Positions 37,788-50,024 of a stretch of 64,000 nt of DNA are shown piece by piece (within the stretch, counting starts at the first letter, position 1; the number at the start of each line of letters is the position of its first letter). The position numbers and the translations under genes are program-made. The notes under the pieces are model-generated. The model had not been told where the DNA came from and did no database searches. It saw only the letters and a list, made by a program, of their open reading frames with translations. The stretch is from Pseudomonas sp. NCCP-436. GTDB lineage: Bacteria; Pseudomonadota; Gammaproteobacteria; Pseudomonadales; Pseudomonadaceae. Where the stretch lies: positions 97,287 to 161,286 of the forward strand of contig NZ_BPLZ01000009.1 of the NCBI RefSeq assembly GCF_019656335.1, read 5' to 3'.

Positions 37788-39665
37788 ATGTCCCGCATTC
37801 ATCTTCTTTCCCCCCGGCTTGCCAACCAGATCGCTGCCGGGGAGGTGGTCGAGCGTCCGGCCTCGGTGGCCAAGGAATTGCTGGAAAACAGTCTTGATTC
37901 CGGAGCCCGGCGCATTGATATCGAGGTCGAGCAGGGCGGGGTCAAGCTGCTCAAGGTGCGCGATGATGGCAGCGGTATCGCCGCTGAGGATTTGCCGCTG
38001 GCGCTGGCGCGTCATGCCACCAGCAAGATCCGCGAACTGGAGGACCTGGAAGCAGTGGTCAGCATGGGCTTCCGTGGCGAGGCGCTGGCTTCGATCAGTT
38101 CGGTATCGCGGCTGACCCTGACCTCGCGCACGGTCGATGCCGAGCAAGCCTGGCAGGTGGAGACTGAGGGTCGAGACATGCAGCCCCGTGTACAACCGGC
38201 GGCGCATCCGGTCGGCACCTCGGTGGAAGTGCGCGACCTGTTCTTCAATACTCCGGCGCGCCGCAAGTTCCTGCGTTCGGAGAAGACCGAGTTCGATCAT
38301 CTTCAGGAAGTGATCCGACGATTGGCGCTGGCGCGTTTCGATGTCGCTTTTCATCTGCGCCATAACGGCAAGAGCGTTTTCGGTCTGCACGCCGCCGATG
38401 ATGAGGCTGGCCGTGCCCGTCGGGTCGCGACGGTCTGTGGCCCGGCTTTCCTCGAGCAGGCATTGCCGATTGAGATCGAGCGCGGTGGTCTGCGATTGTG
38501 GGGCTGGGTCGGCCTGCCCACCTTCTCCCGCAGTCAGGCGGATTTGCAGTACTTTTACGTCAATGGCCGCATGGTGCGCGACAAGCTGGTCGCCCATGCG
38601 GTGCGTCAGGCCTATCGCGACGTACTGTTCAATGGTCGCCATCCGACCTTCGTGTTGTTCCTCGAGATCGATCCGGCGACGGTGGACGTTAACGTGCATC
38701 CGACCAAGCATGAGGTGCGCTTTCGCGATAGCCGGATGGTGCACGACTTCCTCTACGGCACCTTGCATCGGGCGCTGGCTGATGTGCGTCCTGAGGATCA
38801 GCTGGCGGCACCAGCGGTTCTTGCGCCGGTGGTTCGGGCTAGCGGCGCTGCTGCCGGAGAGTTCGGCCCGCAGGGCGAGATGGGGCTGGCTGCTACCGTA
38901 CTGGAGGCTCCAGTGGCTGCGCCCTCAACCGCTTGGCGCGGCAGCTCCGCCGGTTATGTACCGGCAAACCCCGTCGCGCCTTTGCCGACAGCCGAGGCGC
39001 AGGCTGCTTACCGTGACTATTTTGCTCCGCTGTCAACATCTCCGGCACCGGTAGCGGGGCTGCCGCCGGAGCAGGGGGATATTCCTCCGCTTGGCTATGC
39101 CGTGGCCCAGCTCAAGGGCGTCTACATCCTCGCCGAGAATGCCCTGGGTATGGTGGTGGTGGATATGCATGCGGCCCATGAACGAATCACCTACGAGCGT
39201 CTGAAGCAGGCCATGGCCAGTGAGGGATTGCGGGGCCAGCCACTGTTGGTGCCGGAGACGCTTGCTCTTAGCCAGCGCGAAGCGGACTGTGCGGAAGAGC
39301 ATGAGCATTGGTTCCGGCGTCTGGGCTTCGAGTTGCAGCGTCTGGGTGAGGAAAGTCTGGCCATTCGCCAGATTCCGGCCCTGCTCAAGCAGGCGCAGGC
39401 AGCTCAGTTGGTGCGTGATGTTCTGGCAGATCTGCTCGAATACGGCACCAGCGACCGCATCGAGGCGCATCTCAACGAATTGCTGGCGACCATGGCCTGT
39501 CACGGTGCGGTGCGGGCCAACCGGCGTCTGACCATTCCCGAAATGAATGCTCTACTGCGTGATATGGAGCAGACCGAGCGCAGTGGTCAGTGCAATCACG
39601 GGCGTCCAACCTGGACGCAATTGAGCATGGATGACCTCGACAAGCTGTTTTTGAGGGGGCGTTGA
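37788..39665 (+). CDS. mutL: DNA mismatch repair protein MutL
   Basis: A GHKL ATPase of about 625 residues that links MutS to downstream repair. N-terminal motifs: [26 protein letters not shown] and [14 protein letters not shown] Pro/Ala-rich linker (about 335-430) leads to the C-terminal dimerisation domain. The metal endonuclease motif reads [12 protein letters not shown], a DxHA(x)2E(x)4E pattern, and CNHGRPTW is at the end, so it should be a nicking MutL like that of P. aeruginosa, unlike E. coli MutL. A GTG three codons earlier overlaps the amiB stop and is an alternative start. Confidence 0.96.
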   Translation: MSRIHLLSPRLANQIAAGEVVERPASVAKELLENSLDSGARRIDIEVEQGGVKLLKVRDDGSGIAAEDLPLALARHATSKIRELEDLEAVVSMGFRGEALASISSVSRLTLTSRTVDAEQAWQVETEGRDMQPRVQPAAHPVGTSVEVRDLFFNTPARRKFLRSEKTEFDHLQEVIRRLALARFDVAFHLRHNGKSVFGLHAADDEAGRARRVATVCGPAFLEQALPIEIERGGLRLWGWVGLPTFSRSQADLQYFYVNGRMVRDKLVAHAVRQAYRDVLFNGRHPTFVLFLEIDPATVDVNVHPTKHEVRFRDSRMVHDFLYGTLHRALADVRPEDQLAAPAVLAPVVRASGAAAGEFGPQGEMGLAATVLEAPVAAPSTAWRGSSAGYVPANPVAPLPTAEAQAAYRDYFAPLSTSPAPVAGLPPEQGDIPPLGYAVAQLKGVYILAENALGMVVVDMHAAHERITYERLKQAMASEGLRGQPLLVPETLALSQREADCAEEHEHWFRRLGFELQRLGEESLAIRQIPALLKQAQAAQLVRDVLADLLEYGTSDRIEAHLNELLATMACHGAVRANRRLTIPEMNALLRDMEQTERSGQCNHGRPTWTQLSMDDLDKLFLRGR

Positions 39666-40633
39666 TGGCGCTGCCTCCTGTCATCTTCCTGATGGGGCCC
39701 ACTGCTGCCGGCAAGACGGATCTGGCGCTGGAGTTGGCCCGCCTGCTGCCATGCGACCTGATCAGCGTCGACTCGGCGATGGTCTATCGCGGTATGGACA
39801 TTGGCACCGCAAAACCTGAGCGAGCCGTGCTTGAGGTGTTCCCGCACGGGCTGATCGATATTCGTGACCCGGCCGAAAGCTATTCGGCGGCGGAGTTTTG
39901 TGCCGATGCCCGGGCACTGATGGCGCAGAGCGTGGAGCAGGGGCGCATTCCGCTGCTGGTTGGCGGCACCATGTTGTATTACAAGGCATTACTTGAGGGC
40001 CTGGCCGACATGCCAAGCGCGGATCCCCTTGTGCGCGCGGAACTGGAGGCACGGGCGGCCGCCGAAGGCTGGGAGGCACTGCACCGAGAACTGGCGGCAG
40101 TTGATCCTGAATCGGCTGCGCGCATACACCCCAATGACCCGCAGCGCCTGACCCGGGCGCTGGAGGTCTACCGTGTCAGTGGCCAGACCATGACCGAGCA
40201 CAGGCGCCGGCAGATGCAGGAAAATCCCGACACGGGCACATCGACCGGCAGCCAATTACCCTATACTGTCGTCCAGCTTGCCATTGCACCGGCGCAGCGC
40301 CAGATTTTGCATGAGCGCATTGCACGGCGATTTCAGGCAATGCTGGAACAGGGCTTCATCGAAGAGGTCGAAGCTCTGCGCAGTCGGAGTGAGCTGCACG
40401 CAGGGCTGCCGTCTATAAGAGCGGTGGGGTATCGTCAGGCCTGGGCTTACCTGGATGGCGAACTGTCCCGGGACGAGATGATCGAGCGTGGCATCATTGC
40501 CACTCGGCAATTGGCCAAGCGTCAGTTTACCTGGTTGCGCAGCTGGAGCGACTTGCAGTGGCTGGACAGTCTGGCCTGCGACAATCTGTCCTGCGTCTTG
40601 AAATACCTGGAAAGCGTCTCCATATTGCATTGA
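39665..40633 (+). CDS. miaA: tRNA dimethylallyltransferase MiaA
   Basis: A 322-residue prenyltransferase that adds a dimethylallyl group to A37 of tRNAs reading UNN codons. The P-loop is [17 protein letters not shown], followed by [20 protein letters not shown] and [20 protein letters not shown], which are the conserved family blocks. [13 protein letters not shown] and [12 protein letters not shown] occur near the end. The ATG at 39665 shares its A with the mutL stop (TGATG), so the two are coupled; a TTG one codon earlier is less likely. Confidence 0.96.
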   Translation: MALPPVIFLMGPTAAGKTDLALELARLLPCDLISVDSAMVYRGMDIGTAKPERAVLEVFPHGLIDIRDPAESYSAAEFCADARALMAQSVEQGRIPLLVGGTMLYYKALLEGLADMPSADPLVRAELEARAAAEGWEALHRELAAVDPESAARIHPNDPQRLTRALEVYRVSGQTMTEHRRRQMQENPDTGTSTGSQLPYTVVQLAIAPAQRQILHERIARRFQAMLEQGFIEEVEALRSRSELHAGLPSIRAVGYRQAWAYLDGELSRDEMIERGIIATRQLAKRQFTWLRSWSDLQWLDSLACDNLSCVLKYLESVSILH

Positions 40634-40711
40634 GACCTTGCCGCTGGCCGTCTTTCCTTGGGGTGGGCGTGCTTAAGCCATTGTTTACTTACTGAAAATT
40701 TTTGAAATTGA

Positions 40712-40993
<282 letters not shown>

Positions 40994-41007
40994 GTCTGGG
41001 GGTTTAA

Positions 41008-42309
41008 TTGTTCTTCGAGCGTCATGAGGGCGGTGAGCGGGCCATTCTGGTTCATCTGGAGGGTCAGGATGCCGAGGCGAGCGAAGATCCCCAGGAATTC
41101 AGGGAGCTGGCCATGTCGGCAGGTGCCGACATGGCCGCCTTCTTCAGTGTGCCCAGTAGCCGGCTGACCGCCAAATACCTGATAGGCAGTGGCAAGGTCG
41201 AGGAACTGCGCGATCATGTCAAGGCTGAAGGGGTAGATCTGGTTATCTTCAACCACTCCCTGACGCCGAGCCAGGAGCGCAATCTTGAGCGCGCTTTCGA
41301 GTGTCGAGTGCTTGACCGTACCGGCCTGATTCTCGATATCTTTGCCCAGCGTGCGCGTACTCACGAAGGTAAGCTGCAGGTGGAGCTGGCGCAGCTCGAC
41401 CACATGAGTACCCGCCTGGTGCGCGGCTGGACTCACCTGGAGCGGCAGAAGGGCGGTATCGGTCTGCGTGGCCCGGGGGAAACCCAGCTGGAAACGGACC
41501 GCCGTCTGTTGCGTGTGCGTATTCGCCAGATCAAGCAGAAGCTCGAGAAGGTGCGCAGTCAGCGTGAGCAGGCTCGGCGTGGGCGCAAGCGCGCCGATAT
41601 TCCCTCGGTCTCGCTGGTCGGCTACACCAATGCCGGCAAATCCACCCTTTTCAATGCTCTGACCACTTCTGAGGTCTACGCGGCCGACCAGTTGTTCGCA
41701 ACGCTCGATCCGACTTTGCGCCGGCTGGAGTTGGATGACCTGGGGCCTATTGTTCTGGCTGATACGGTTGGCTTCATTCGTCACCTGCCGCACAAGCTGG
41801 TCGAGGCCTTCCGCGCTACGCTGGAAGAGTCGAGCAACTCGGATCTGCTGCTGCACGTGATAGACGCACACGAGCCCGAGCGTATGCTGCAGATTGAGCA
41901 GGTTCAGGCGGTGCTCAAGGAAATTGGGGCGGACGAGTTGCCGATGCTCGAGGTGTACAACAAGCTGGATTTGTTGGAAGGTGTCGAACCGCAGATCCAG
42001 CGTGATGCCGATGGCAAGCCACTGCGTGTGTGGCTGTCGGCACGCGATGGGCGAGGATTGGAGCTGCTGCGCCAGGCTATTGCCGAGCTGCTGGGTGACG
42101 ATCTGTTCGCGGGTGTGCTGCGTTTGCCACAGCGGCTGGGTCGTTTGCGGGCGCAGTTCTTTGCTCAGGGAGCGGTGCAGAAGGAAGAGCACGATGAAGA
42201 AGGGCAAAGCCTGCTGACGCTGCGCCTGCCACGGATCGAGCTCAATCGTCTGGTATCTCGCGAGGGTTTGGAGCCGCAGACGTTCATCGAGCAACATACT
42301 TTGCAATAA
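41008..42309 (+). CDS. hflX: Ribosome-associated GTPase HflX
   Basis: A 433-residue GTPase that splits stalled ribosomes under stress. The N-terminal HflX domain is followed by a helical linker rich in charged residues (about 150-195). The G domain holds VGYTNAGKSTLFN (G1, about residue 205), LADTVGFIRHLPHKLVEAF (G3) and NKLDLL (G4). It starts at TTG with a GGGGG ribosome binding site 14 bases after hfq. The C-terminal extension ends near residue 433. It is separated from hflK by 97 bases with two hairpins. Confidence 0.95.
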   Translation: MFFERHEGGERAILVHLEGQDAEASEDPQEFRELAMSAGADMAAFFSVPSSRLTAKYLIGSGKVEELRDHVKAEGVDLVIFNHSLTPSQERNLERAFECRVLDRTGLILDIFAQRARTHEGKLQVELAQLDHMSTRLVRGWTHLERQKGGIGLRGPGETQLETDRRLLRVRIRQIKQKLEKVRSQREQARRGRKRADIPSVSLVGYTNAGKSTLFNALTTSEVYAADQLFATLDPTLRRLELDDLGPIVLADTVGFIRHLPHKLVEAFRATLEESSNSDLLLHVIDAHEPERMLQIEQVQAVLKEIGADELPMLEVYNKLDLLEGVEPQIQRDADGKPLRVWLSARDGRGLELLRQAIAELLGDDLFAGVLRLPQRLGRLRAQFFAQGAVQKEEHDEEGQSLLTLRLPRIELNRLVSREGLEPQTFIEQHTLQ

Positions 42310-42380
42310 AGCCCTGGTCGACGGCTTTGCCGTCGTTGTGGGGCTTTGGGTAGCATTGGCCGGCGCGCCGTGGGCGCGCC
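42308..42380 (+). repeat. Two hairpins between hflX and hflK
   Basis: First: an outer 7-bp stem (AAAGCCC with GGGCTTT) encloses an inner 7-bp stem (CGACGGC, TTT, GCCGTCG), at 42308-42347. Second: GGCGCGC, five bases, GCGCGCC at 42362-42380. Only a short T-run follows the first. They could attenuate or stabilise the hflX-hflK transcript; no terminator is certain. Confidence 0.5.
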
Positions 42381-42406
42381 TTCGCTTTATCAGTACGGAG
42401 AACGCT

Positions 42407-43573
42407 ATGGCTTGGAATGAGCCGGGTGGCAACTCGAACAATCAAGACCCTTGGGGCGGCCGCAAAGGCGGTGGCCGGCAGGGCCCGCCGGATCTCGACG
42501 AAGCGTTCCGCAAGCTGCAAGAAAGCCTGAGCGGGGTGTTCGGTGGCGGCAAGAAACGTGGTGACGACAGAAATAGTCAAGGCGGTGGTGGCGGTTTCGG
42601 CCTACTGCTGGTTGGGCTTGGTCTGCTGGCCGTGGTCTGGCTTTACAGCGCGATCTATGTCGTTGATGAGCAGGAGCAGGCTGTGGTGCTGCGTTTCGGC
42701 AAGTACCATGAGACTGTTGGCCCGGGCCTGAATATCTACTTCCCGCCGATCGACCGCAAGTTCCAGGAAAACGTCACTCGCGAGCGGACCTACAGCAAGC
42801 AGGGACAGATGCTGACCGAGGACGAAAACATCATCGAAGTGCCGCTGACTGTGCAGTACCGCATCAGTAATCTGCAGGACTTCGTGCTCAATGTGGATCA
42901 GCCGGAAGTCAGTCTCCAGCACGCGACCGATAGCGCCGTGCGCCATGTGGTGGGTTCCACCGAAATGGACCAGGTGCTGACCGAAGGTCGTGAGGTAATG
43001 GCCAGCGAGGTACACGAACGCCTGCAGCGCTTCCTCGATAACTATCAAACCGGTATTACCATCACCCAGGTGAACATCCAGAGCGCGGCAGCGCCGCGTG
43101 AAGTGCAGGAAGCCTTCGATGATGTGATTCGGGCTCGCGAGGACGAACAGCGCGAGAAAAACCAGGCCGAGTCCTACGCCAATGGCGTGATCCCCGAAGC
43201 GCGCGGCCAGGCCCAGCGTCTGCTGGAAGAGGCTAACGGCTACCGCGAGGAAGTCATTGCTCGGGCCCAGGGTGAGGCGGATCGCTTCAATAAACTGGTG
43301 GCCGAGTACCGCAAGGCACCGGAGGTGATGAGAGAGCGTCTGTACCTGGAAACCATGCAGGAATTGATGAGCAATACCAGCAAGGTGTTGGTAACGGGTG
43401 ACAAGGGGCAGAACAACCTGCTCTATCTGCCGCTGGACAAGATGATTGACGGCCGTGGCGGTGTCTCCGGTTCGTCCGCGTCCGTTTCCTCCGGCAGTAC
43501 GGTGAGTGATTCGGCCGTACCGGCAGGCAGTGAACTGTCGCAGCGTAACCTGCGTATCCGGGAGAGCCGTTGA
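42407..43573 (+). CDS. hflK: FtsH-regulating SPFH protein HflK
   Basis: A 388-residue inner-membrane protein with a periplasmic SPFH/band-7 domain; HflK and HflC form a large cage around FtsH proteases. The N-terminus is Gly/Asn/Trp-rich (MAWNEPGGNSNNQDPWGG). A TM segment follows at about 64-85 (GLLLVGLGLLAVVWLYSAIY), then the band-7 domain (VVDEQEQAVVLRFGKY, VTRERTYSKQGQ) and a helical region to about 320. The C-terminus is Ser/Gly-rich. The ATG at 42407 has GGAG at good spacing; the frame is open upstream only as a shadow through the hairpins. Confidence 0.95.
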   Translation: MAWNEPGGNSNNQDPWGGRKGGGRQGPPDLDEAFRKLQESLSGVFGGGKKRGDDRNSQGGGGGFGLLLVGLGLLAVVWLYSAIYVVDEQEQAVVLRFGKYHETVGPGLNIYFPPIDRKFQENVTRERTYSKQGQMLTEDENIIEVPLTVQYRISNLQDFVLNVDQPEVSLQHATDSAVRHVVGSTEMDQVLTEGREVMASEVHERLQRFLDNYQTGITITQVNIQSAAAPREVQEAFDDVIRAREDEQREKNQAESYANGVIPEARGQAQRLLEEANGYREEVIARAQGEADRFNKLVAEYRKAPEVMRERLYLETMQELMSNTSKVLVTGDKGQNNLLYLPLDKMIDGRGGVSGSSASVSSGSTVSDSAVPAGSELSQRNLRIRESR

Positions 43574-44442
43574 TGAGCAATAAGTCCCTGATCGGCCTGA
43601 TAGTGGCCGTGGTTCTGGCCCTGGTGGCGTGGAACAGCTTTTATATCGTGGCGCAGACTGAACGGGCGGTGTTGCTGCAGTTCGGTCGGGTGGTCAATCC
43701 GGACGTGCAGCCAGGCCTGCACGTGAAGATTCCTTACGTTAACCAGGTGCGCATCTTCGATGGTCGTCTGTTGACGCTCGATTCCACCTCATCGCGCTTC
43801 CTCACTCTGGAGAAGAAGGCGCTGATGGTCGATGCCTACGCCAAGTGGCGGGTCAAGGATGCCGAGCGCTTCTATCAGGCCACTTCTGGTCGCAAGGATG
43901 TTGCAGACGACCGTTTGGCGCGTCGTCTGGAGGCCTCGCTGCGTGACCAGTTCGGTAAGCAGACGCTGCATGAGTCGGTGTCGGGCAAGCGTGACGCGCT
44001 GATGGCCGAGGTGACCTCGACGCTGAACCGGGCAGCGCAGCGTGAGTTGGGTATTGAAGTGGTCGATGTACGGGTCAAGGCCATCGACCTGCCGCGCGAG
44101 GTGAACCGCAGCGTGTTCGAGCGGATGAGTACCGAGCGTGAGCGTGAGGCGCGTGAGCACCGAGCCAAAGGCCGGGAGCTGGCTGAGGGTATTCGGGCCG
44201 ATGCTGACCGTCAGCGCCGGGTAATCCTCGCCGAGGCCTATCGCGAGGCCGAGGAACTACGCGGTGACGGCGATGCCAAGGCTGCGGCTATCTATGCCGA
44301 GGCCTACGGTCAGGATCAGGAGTTCTACGCCTTCTACCGCAGCTTGCAGGCCTATCGCGAGAGCTTCTCCGACAAGCGTGACGTGCTGGTGCTTGATCCA
44401 GGCAGCGACTTCTTCCGCTATCTGGAAAAGGTCGACCCTTGA
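43573..44442 (+). CDS. hflC: FtsH-regulating SPFH protein HflC
   Basis: A 289-residue partner of HflK. It has an N-terminal TM anchor (about 5-25, LIGLIVAVVLALVAWNSFYI) and a periplasmic band-7 domain with VAQTERAVLLQFGRV, LEKKALMVDAYAKWRVKD and IEVVDVRVKAIDLP. A charged helical region follows (EREREAREHRAKGRE and AEAYREAEELRGDGDAKAAA). The ATG shares its A with the hflK stop (TGATG), so translation is coupled. It ends just before a strong hairpin at 44451-44475. Confidence 0.96.
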   Translation: MSNKSLIGLIVAVVLALVAWNSFYIVAQTERAVLLQFGRVVNPDVQPGLHVKIPYVNQVRIFDGRLLTLDSTSSRFLTLEKKALMVDAYAKWRVKDAERFYQATSGRKDVADDRLARRLEASLRDQFGKQTLHESVSGKRDALMAEVTSTLNRAAQRELGIEVVDVRVKAIDLPREVNRSVFERMSTEREREAREHRAKGRELAEGIRADADRQRRVILAEAYREAEELRGDGDAKAAAIYAEAYGQDQEFYAFYRSLQAYRESFSDKRDVLVLDPGSDFFRYLEKVDP

Positions 44443-44450
44443 TCGTGAGT

Positions 44451-44475
44451 CCCGGCGGCGTAGTACGTCGCCGGG
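44451..44475. repeat. Strong GC hairpin after hflC
   Basis: CCCGGCGGCGTA pairs with TACGTCGCCGGG, an 11-bp stem with one G-T pair. No T-run follows. It lies nine bases after the hflC stop and may protect the 3' end of the hflKC mRNA. Confidence 0.5.
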
Positions 44476-44503
44476 GTGACCGCAAGGGAAAACGTGGTAT
44501 GAT
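44476..44503 (+). promoter_or_regulatory. Candidate promoter for the DUF2065-hisZ-purA unit
   Basis: GTGACC (4 of 6 to TTGACA), 16 bases, then TATGAT preceded by TGG, an extended -10. It is just upstream of an intrinsic terminator hairpin, so the transcript would begin at that hairpin. Confidence 0.45.
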
Positions 44504-44508
44504 GCGGC

Positions 44509-44532
44509 AGCCGGGAAAATCCCGGCTTTTTT
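44509..44532 (+). terminator. Intrinsic terminator of hflKC
   Basis: AGCCGGGA, AAA, TCCCGGCT followed by a T-run. It is 15 bases upstream of the DUF2065 start codon and should end transcripts arriving from hflC. Confidence 0.8.
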
Positions 44533-44547
44533 GCGTCTGTGGGAATC

Positions 44548-44733
44548 ATGTGGCAGGAACTCGGTATTGCACTGTGTCTGGTACTGGTGCTGGAAGGCAT
44601 CCTGCCCTTCCTCTGTCCGCGTCACTGGCGCGGGGCGGTCATGCTGGCAGCCAGTCTGCCCGACCGTCGACTGCGCCTGATGGGGCTGGCCAGCATGCTG
44701 CTGGGTACGGCCCTTCTATATCTGCTTCACTGA
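44548..44733 (+). CDS. DUF2065 (YjeT-like) small membrane protein
   Basis: A 61-residue inner-membrane protein of unknown function with two predicted TM helices: [18 protein letters not shown] and [17 protein letters not shown], joined by a basic loop (PRHWRGAVM). The ATG at 44548 (MWQELG) is preferred over a GTG three codons earlier. YjeT-like proteins sit next to hflC-purA in many gammaproteobacteria, which supports the call. It is followed by hisZ after 37 bases and is probably co-transcribed with it. Confidence 0.85.
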   Translation: MWQELGIALCLVLVLEGILPFLCPRHWRGAVMLAASLPDRRLRLMGLASMLLGTALLYLLH

Positions 44734-44770
44734 AGGCTTGTGCCGCCCGGATCGAGAGGGGAATGGCGAA

Positions 44771-47312
<2,542 letters not shown>

Positions 47313-47362
47313 TTCATTCGTGTGCCTGCTCTGCCTGATTCCCGGCTAGCGCAGGGGGGGCG

Positions 47363-47397
47363 AAAAACCGATGTCCGTTTGTGGACATCGGTTTTTT
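47363..47397. terminator. Intrinsic terminator after purA
   Basis: AAAAACCGATGTCC, a 6-base loop, then GGACATCGGTTTTTT. A perfect stem with a T-run, about 50 bases after the purA stop. Confidence 0.92.
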
Positions 47398-47492
47398 CGT
47401 TTTGGGTTGTAGGGGCCTGGGGTGCGGGCGAACTCATTTGTGTTCATACTGTGCCCGAATCAAGGCCTTTTGCCATTGTGTGAGGTAGAGGC

Positions 47493-47519
47493 TCAATAAA
47501 TTCGGAAAGCTGCCGCTAT
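47493..47519 (+). promoter_or_regulatory. FliA-like (sigma-28) promoter of the chemoreceptor gene
   Basis: TCAATAAA, 11 bases, then GCCGCTAT. The -10 matches GCCGATAA at 6 of 8 positions, the -35 begins TCAA as in Pseudomonas FliA sites, and the spacing is exact. It lies 32 bases upstream of the mcp start. Confidence 0.5.
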
Positions 47520-47550
47520 AGCGGATACGGTCGTTGAGGAGTATTCCCCC

Positions 47551-49485
47551 GTGTTTGCCATCGTCTCCATGTTGCGCAGCCGCCTGCTGCGTCCAGTGTT
47601 TGTTGCACTCGGTTTGGCCATGCTGGTACAGGTTGGTCTGGCGGTTTGGCTGATGCGTGCCTCGGTGGATGATATGGTCGAGGATCTGGCGCAACGTCTG
47701 GGTGAGGAAAGCCGGAGTCTTGGTCAGGAGTTGAACCTGGCAGAAAGCGAGATGAGTGCAGGACTGGCAGCGCTATCGACGAGCACCCGCGAGCGCCTTG
47801 GTGAGGGGTTGACCTCTCAGTTGAAGGATGAGCAGGTCCAGTTGCGAGCTGTACTTGAGAGCAACCTCAAGCAGTCCGGGCAGGCGCTGGCGCAACTGCT
47901 TGCCGGAGTGGCACCGAAGTCAATCTGGGATCTGGATATCCCGGCGCTCACCTCCCTGACTCGCATTGCCCAGCATAATCCGGCTGTGCTGTTTGCGATT
48001 ATCTATGATGCCGAAGGTAACCGGCTGACTCGAAATTTCAATCGTAGCAATGTCCGGGTGCGAGAGCTGGTGCAGTCCGGGCAGGGTGAAACTCCGATCG
48101 ACAAGCTGGTGGATGCGGCTTTACGCGATCCGCGAGTGTATGTGGTCGAGGCCGAGATCAACCCTATGGGTGCCCTTATCGGCAAGGTGCAGATGGGGCT
48201 TTCGATGGATCTGGTCGAGCAGGAGCTGGTCGCGCTGGACGGACGCTTTGCGGCGTTGGTCGGCGGGGCGGGTGAGCTGGTCGACAGTAGTCTGGTCGGT
48301 GCCGCAGAGGAGGCGACGCGTTCACTGCGTGAGCGTTTGCAATCGGCCGAGCGCTACACCCAGGAGATGGCGCGCAATGGCGGTGAGTCGGTGCGTGTGG
48401 CGGCAGAGTCTCTGCGTACCAATATTGCTTTGGGGTTGTTGATCGTTGGTGCGCTGGCAATGCTGGCTGTGGCATTGGTGTTGGGCTGGCGTGTACTCAG
48501 TCGGTTGCGTCTGCTCAGTGCAGCGTTGAACGATCTGGCTGCAGGCGAGGGTGATCTGACCCGGCGGGTAAGTATCGACAGTCGCGACGAAGTTGGCGAG
48601 ATGGCCGATGCAGTCAACCGGTTCATGGCCAAGTTGCAGCCCATCGTGCGCGAGGCCGGTGAAATTGCCCTGCGTACCGGTGAGCAGATTCGCAGTCTGA
48701 CACAGCGTGGCGAAGCGGCCGAGACAGCGGCCGGTCGCCAGCGTGACGAGGTGGCTGGCAGCTTGCAGGCGCTTGAGCGCATGGCCGACGAGGCGCAGGC
48801 AGAAAGCAGTGCGATGCAGGAGGCGCTGCAACGGGTCGACAGCATTCGCCAGGCTGCCCACGAAAATGCGGACATTGCCCAGCGCCTCTCGACGCTCATC
48901 GAGGGGCTGGTCGAGCGTGTGGCTGATGGTTCGGCAGTTATCGAACGCCTGGCCAAGCAGAGCGAGCAGATTGAGGTGGTGCTGACGGTAATCCAGTCCA
49001 TCGCTGAGCAGACCAACTTGCTGGCACTGAACGCTGCAATCGAGGCGGCCCGAGCTGGCGAAAGCGGCCGTGGCTTTGCCGTTGTGGCTGATGAGGTGCG
49101 GGCTTTGGCGAGCAAGACTCAGCAGTCGACCGGCGATATTCAGGCGCATATCGCTGCTCTGCAACGCGGCGCCCAGGAGGCGGTTGCGGCTATTGCTCAG
49201 GCAGGAGAGCAGGGGGGCGAGGGGTTGGAGGTATTGCGTGATAGTGCGCGTCTGCAGCAGTCGGTGCAGCAGTCGGTGGAGGATGTGCATGGGGCCATCA
49301 ATGCTGCTACCCAGGCAGCTGCGCATCAGGCGGAGGGTGCTGGTGCGGTGCGCGGACGGGTCGAGGTTATCCATGCCGAGGCGCAGCGTGCAGCGGAGGC
49401 TGTGACGGCAATTGCCGGCAATGCGCGGGCGCTGGATGAGCTGGCAGCGCAGTTGAAGGCCAGCCTGGGTCAGTTCAAGGTCTGA
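47551..49485 (+). CDS. Methyl-accepting chemotaxis protein
   Basis: A 644-residue chemoreceptor, GTG start with GAGGAG nine bases upstream. TM1 is at about 14-37 and TM2 at about 292-313. The periplasmic domain between them (about 38-290) has [15 protein letters not shown] and [11 protein letters not shown], a small-ligand-binding fold I cannot name. The HAMP region is at about 314-370 ([16 protein letters not shown]). The cytoplasmic signalling hairpin tip is at about 485-520 ([20 protein letters not shown]). There is no C-terminal NWETF-type CheR-binding tag. The ligand is unknown. It is preceded by a FliA-like promoter, as expected for a flagellar-regulon receptor. Confidence 0.92.
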   Translation: MFAIVSMLRSRLLRPVFVALGLAMLVQVGLAVWLMRASVDDMVEDLAQRLGEESRSLGQELNLAESEMSAGLAALSTSTRERLGEGLTSQLKDEQVQLRAVLESNLKQSGQALAQLLAGVAPKSIWDLDIPALTSLTRIAQHNPAVLFAIIYDAEGNRLTRNFNRSNVRVRELVQSGQGETPIDKLVDAALRDPRVYVVEAEINPMGALIGKVQMGLSMDLVEQELVALDGRFAALVGGAGELVDSSLVGAAEEATRSLRERLQSAERYTQEMARNGGESVRVAAESLRTNIALGLLIVGALAMLAVALVLGWRVLSRLRLLSAALNDLAAGEGDLTRRVSIDSRDEVGEMADAVNRFMAKLQPIVREAGEIALRTGEQIRSLTQRGEAAETAAGRQRDEVAGSLQALERMADEAQAESSAMQEALQRVDSIRQAAHENADIAQRLSTLIEGLVERVADGSAVIERLAKQSEQIEVVLTVIQSIAEQTNLLALNAAIEAARAGESGRGFAVVADEVRALASKTQQSTGDIQAHIAALQRGAQEAVAAIAQAGEQGGEGLEVLRDSARLQQSVQQSVEDVHGAINAATQAAAHQAEGAGAVRGRVEVIHAEAQRAAEAVTAIAGNARALDELAAQLKASLGQFKV

Positions 49486-49529
49486 CCCAGGCTATTGGGT
49501 TTTGCCGGCAGTGGCTTTCTGCGAGCAAT

Positions 49530-49558
49530 AAAAAACCGAGCCATCGGCTCGGTTTTTT
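49530..49558. terminator. Bidirectional intrinsic terminator
   Basis: AAAAAACCGAGCC, ATC, GGCTCGGTTTTTT. It lies between the mcp end (plus) and the tRNA-Leu genes (minus) and can end both. Confidence 0.92.
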
Positions 49559-49564
49559 GAAATT

Positions 49565-49651
49565 TGGTGCCCAGGAGAAGACTCGAACTTCCACGGTGTT
49601 GCCACCACTGATACCTGAAACCAGCGCGTCTACCAATTCCGCCACCTGGGC
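49565..49651 (-). tRNA. tRNA-Leu (CAG), downstream copy
   Basis: 87 bases on the minus strand. The acceptor stem GCCCAGG pairs with CCTGGGC, followed by A and an encoded CCA. The anticodon loop is TTCAGGT (anticodon CAG) on stem CTGGT/ATCAG. The long variable arm (TGGTGGCAACACCG) is typical of class II tRNA-Leu, and the T loop is TTCGAGT. It is second in a tandem pair with identical sequence; the terminator at 49530-49558 ends the transcript. Confidence 0.97.
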
Positions 49652-49731
49652 ACTGCTACAATGTTCGTCGTTTCCAACACGGATCATTGCGTCCGTTATT
49701 TACGAAGCAATTTGCTCTGCTTCACGAAATT

Positions 49732-49818
49732 TGGTGCCCAGGAGAAGACTCGAACTTCCACGGTGTTGCCACCACTGATACCTGAAACCAGCGCGTCTAC
49801 CAATTCCGCCACCTGGGC
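49732..49818 (-). tRNA. tRNA-Leu (CAG), promoter-proximal copy
   Basis: Identical in sequence to the copy at 49565-49651, with the same CAG anticodon and encoded CCA. The two units are 167 bases apart start to start, and the six bases after CCA (GAAATT on the plus strand side) are also shared, which points to tandem duplication. It is transcribed from the strong promoter at 49881-49909. Confidence 0.97.
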
Positions 49819-49880
49819 ACTGAAACCGATGCTTGAGCATCCGCTTCGTGTTACAACGTCTAGTGACGCTGTGGGCGCGA

Positions 49881-49909
49881 ACTATACGGGCGGCCCTTTG
49901 TCTTGTAAA
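49881..49909 (-). promoter_or_regulatory. Sigma-70 promoter of the tRNA-Leu pair
   Basis: On the minus strand: TTTACA, 17 bases, TATAGT, followed by a GC-rich discriminator (TCGCGCCCA), the kind that gives stringent control in stable RNA promoters. The start site would be about 55 bases upstream of the first tRNA. Confidence 0.8.
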
Positions 49910-50024
49910 CCCCTGAAGGCCAAAAAATTATTGTCGCCAGAAAAGCTGCCCCGAATGCCCATTTCGCGCTTCAATAGACAGATGGCACACAACTCAATAC
50001 ATACGCACAGGTAACTCTTTTTAC

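Noticed and set aside
49565..49818. tRNA-Leu genes as an integration site for a genomic island
   Set aside because: No integrase gene or separated direct repeat of the tRNA 3' end is present; the duplicate is a full tRNA in tandem.
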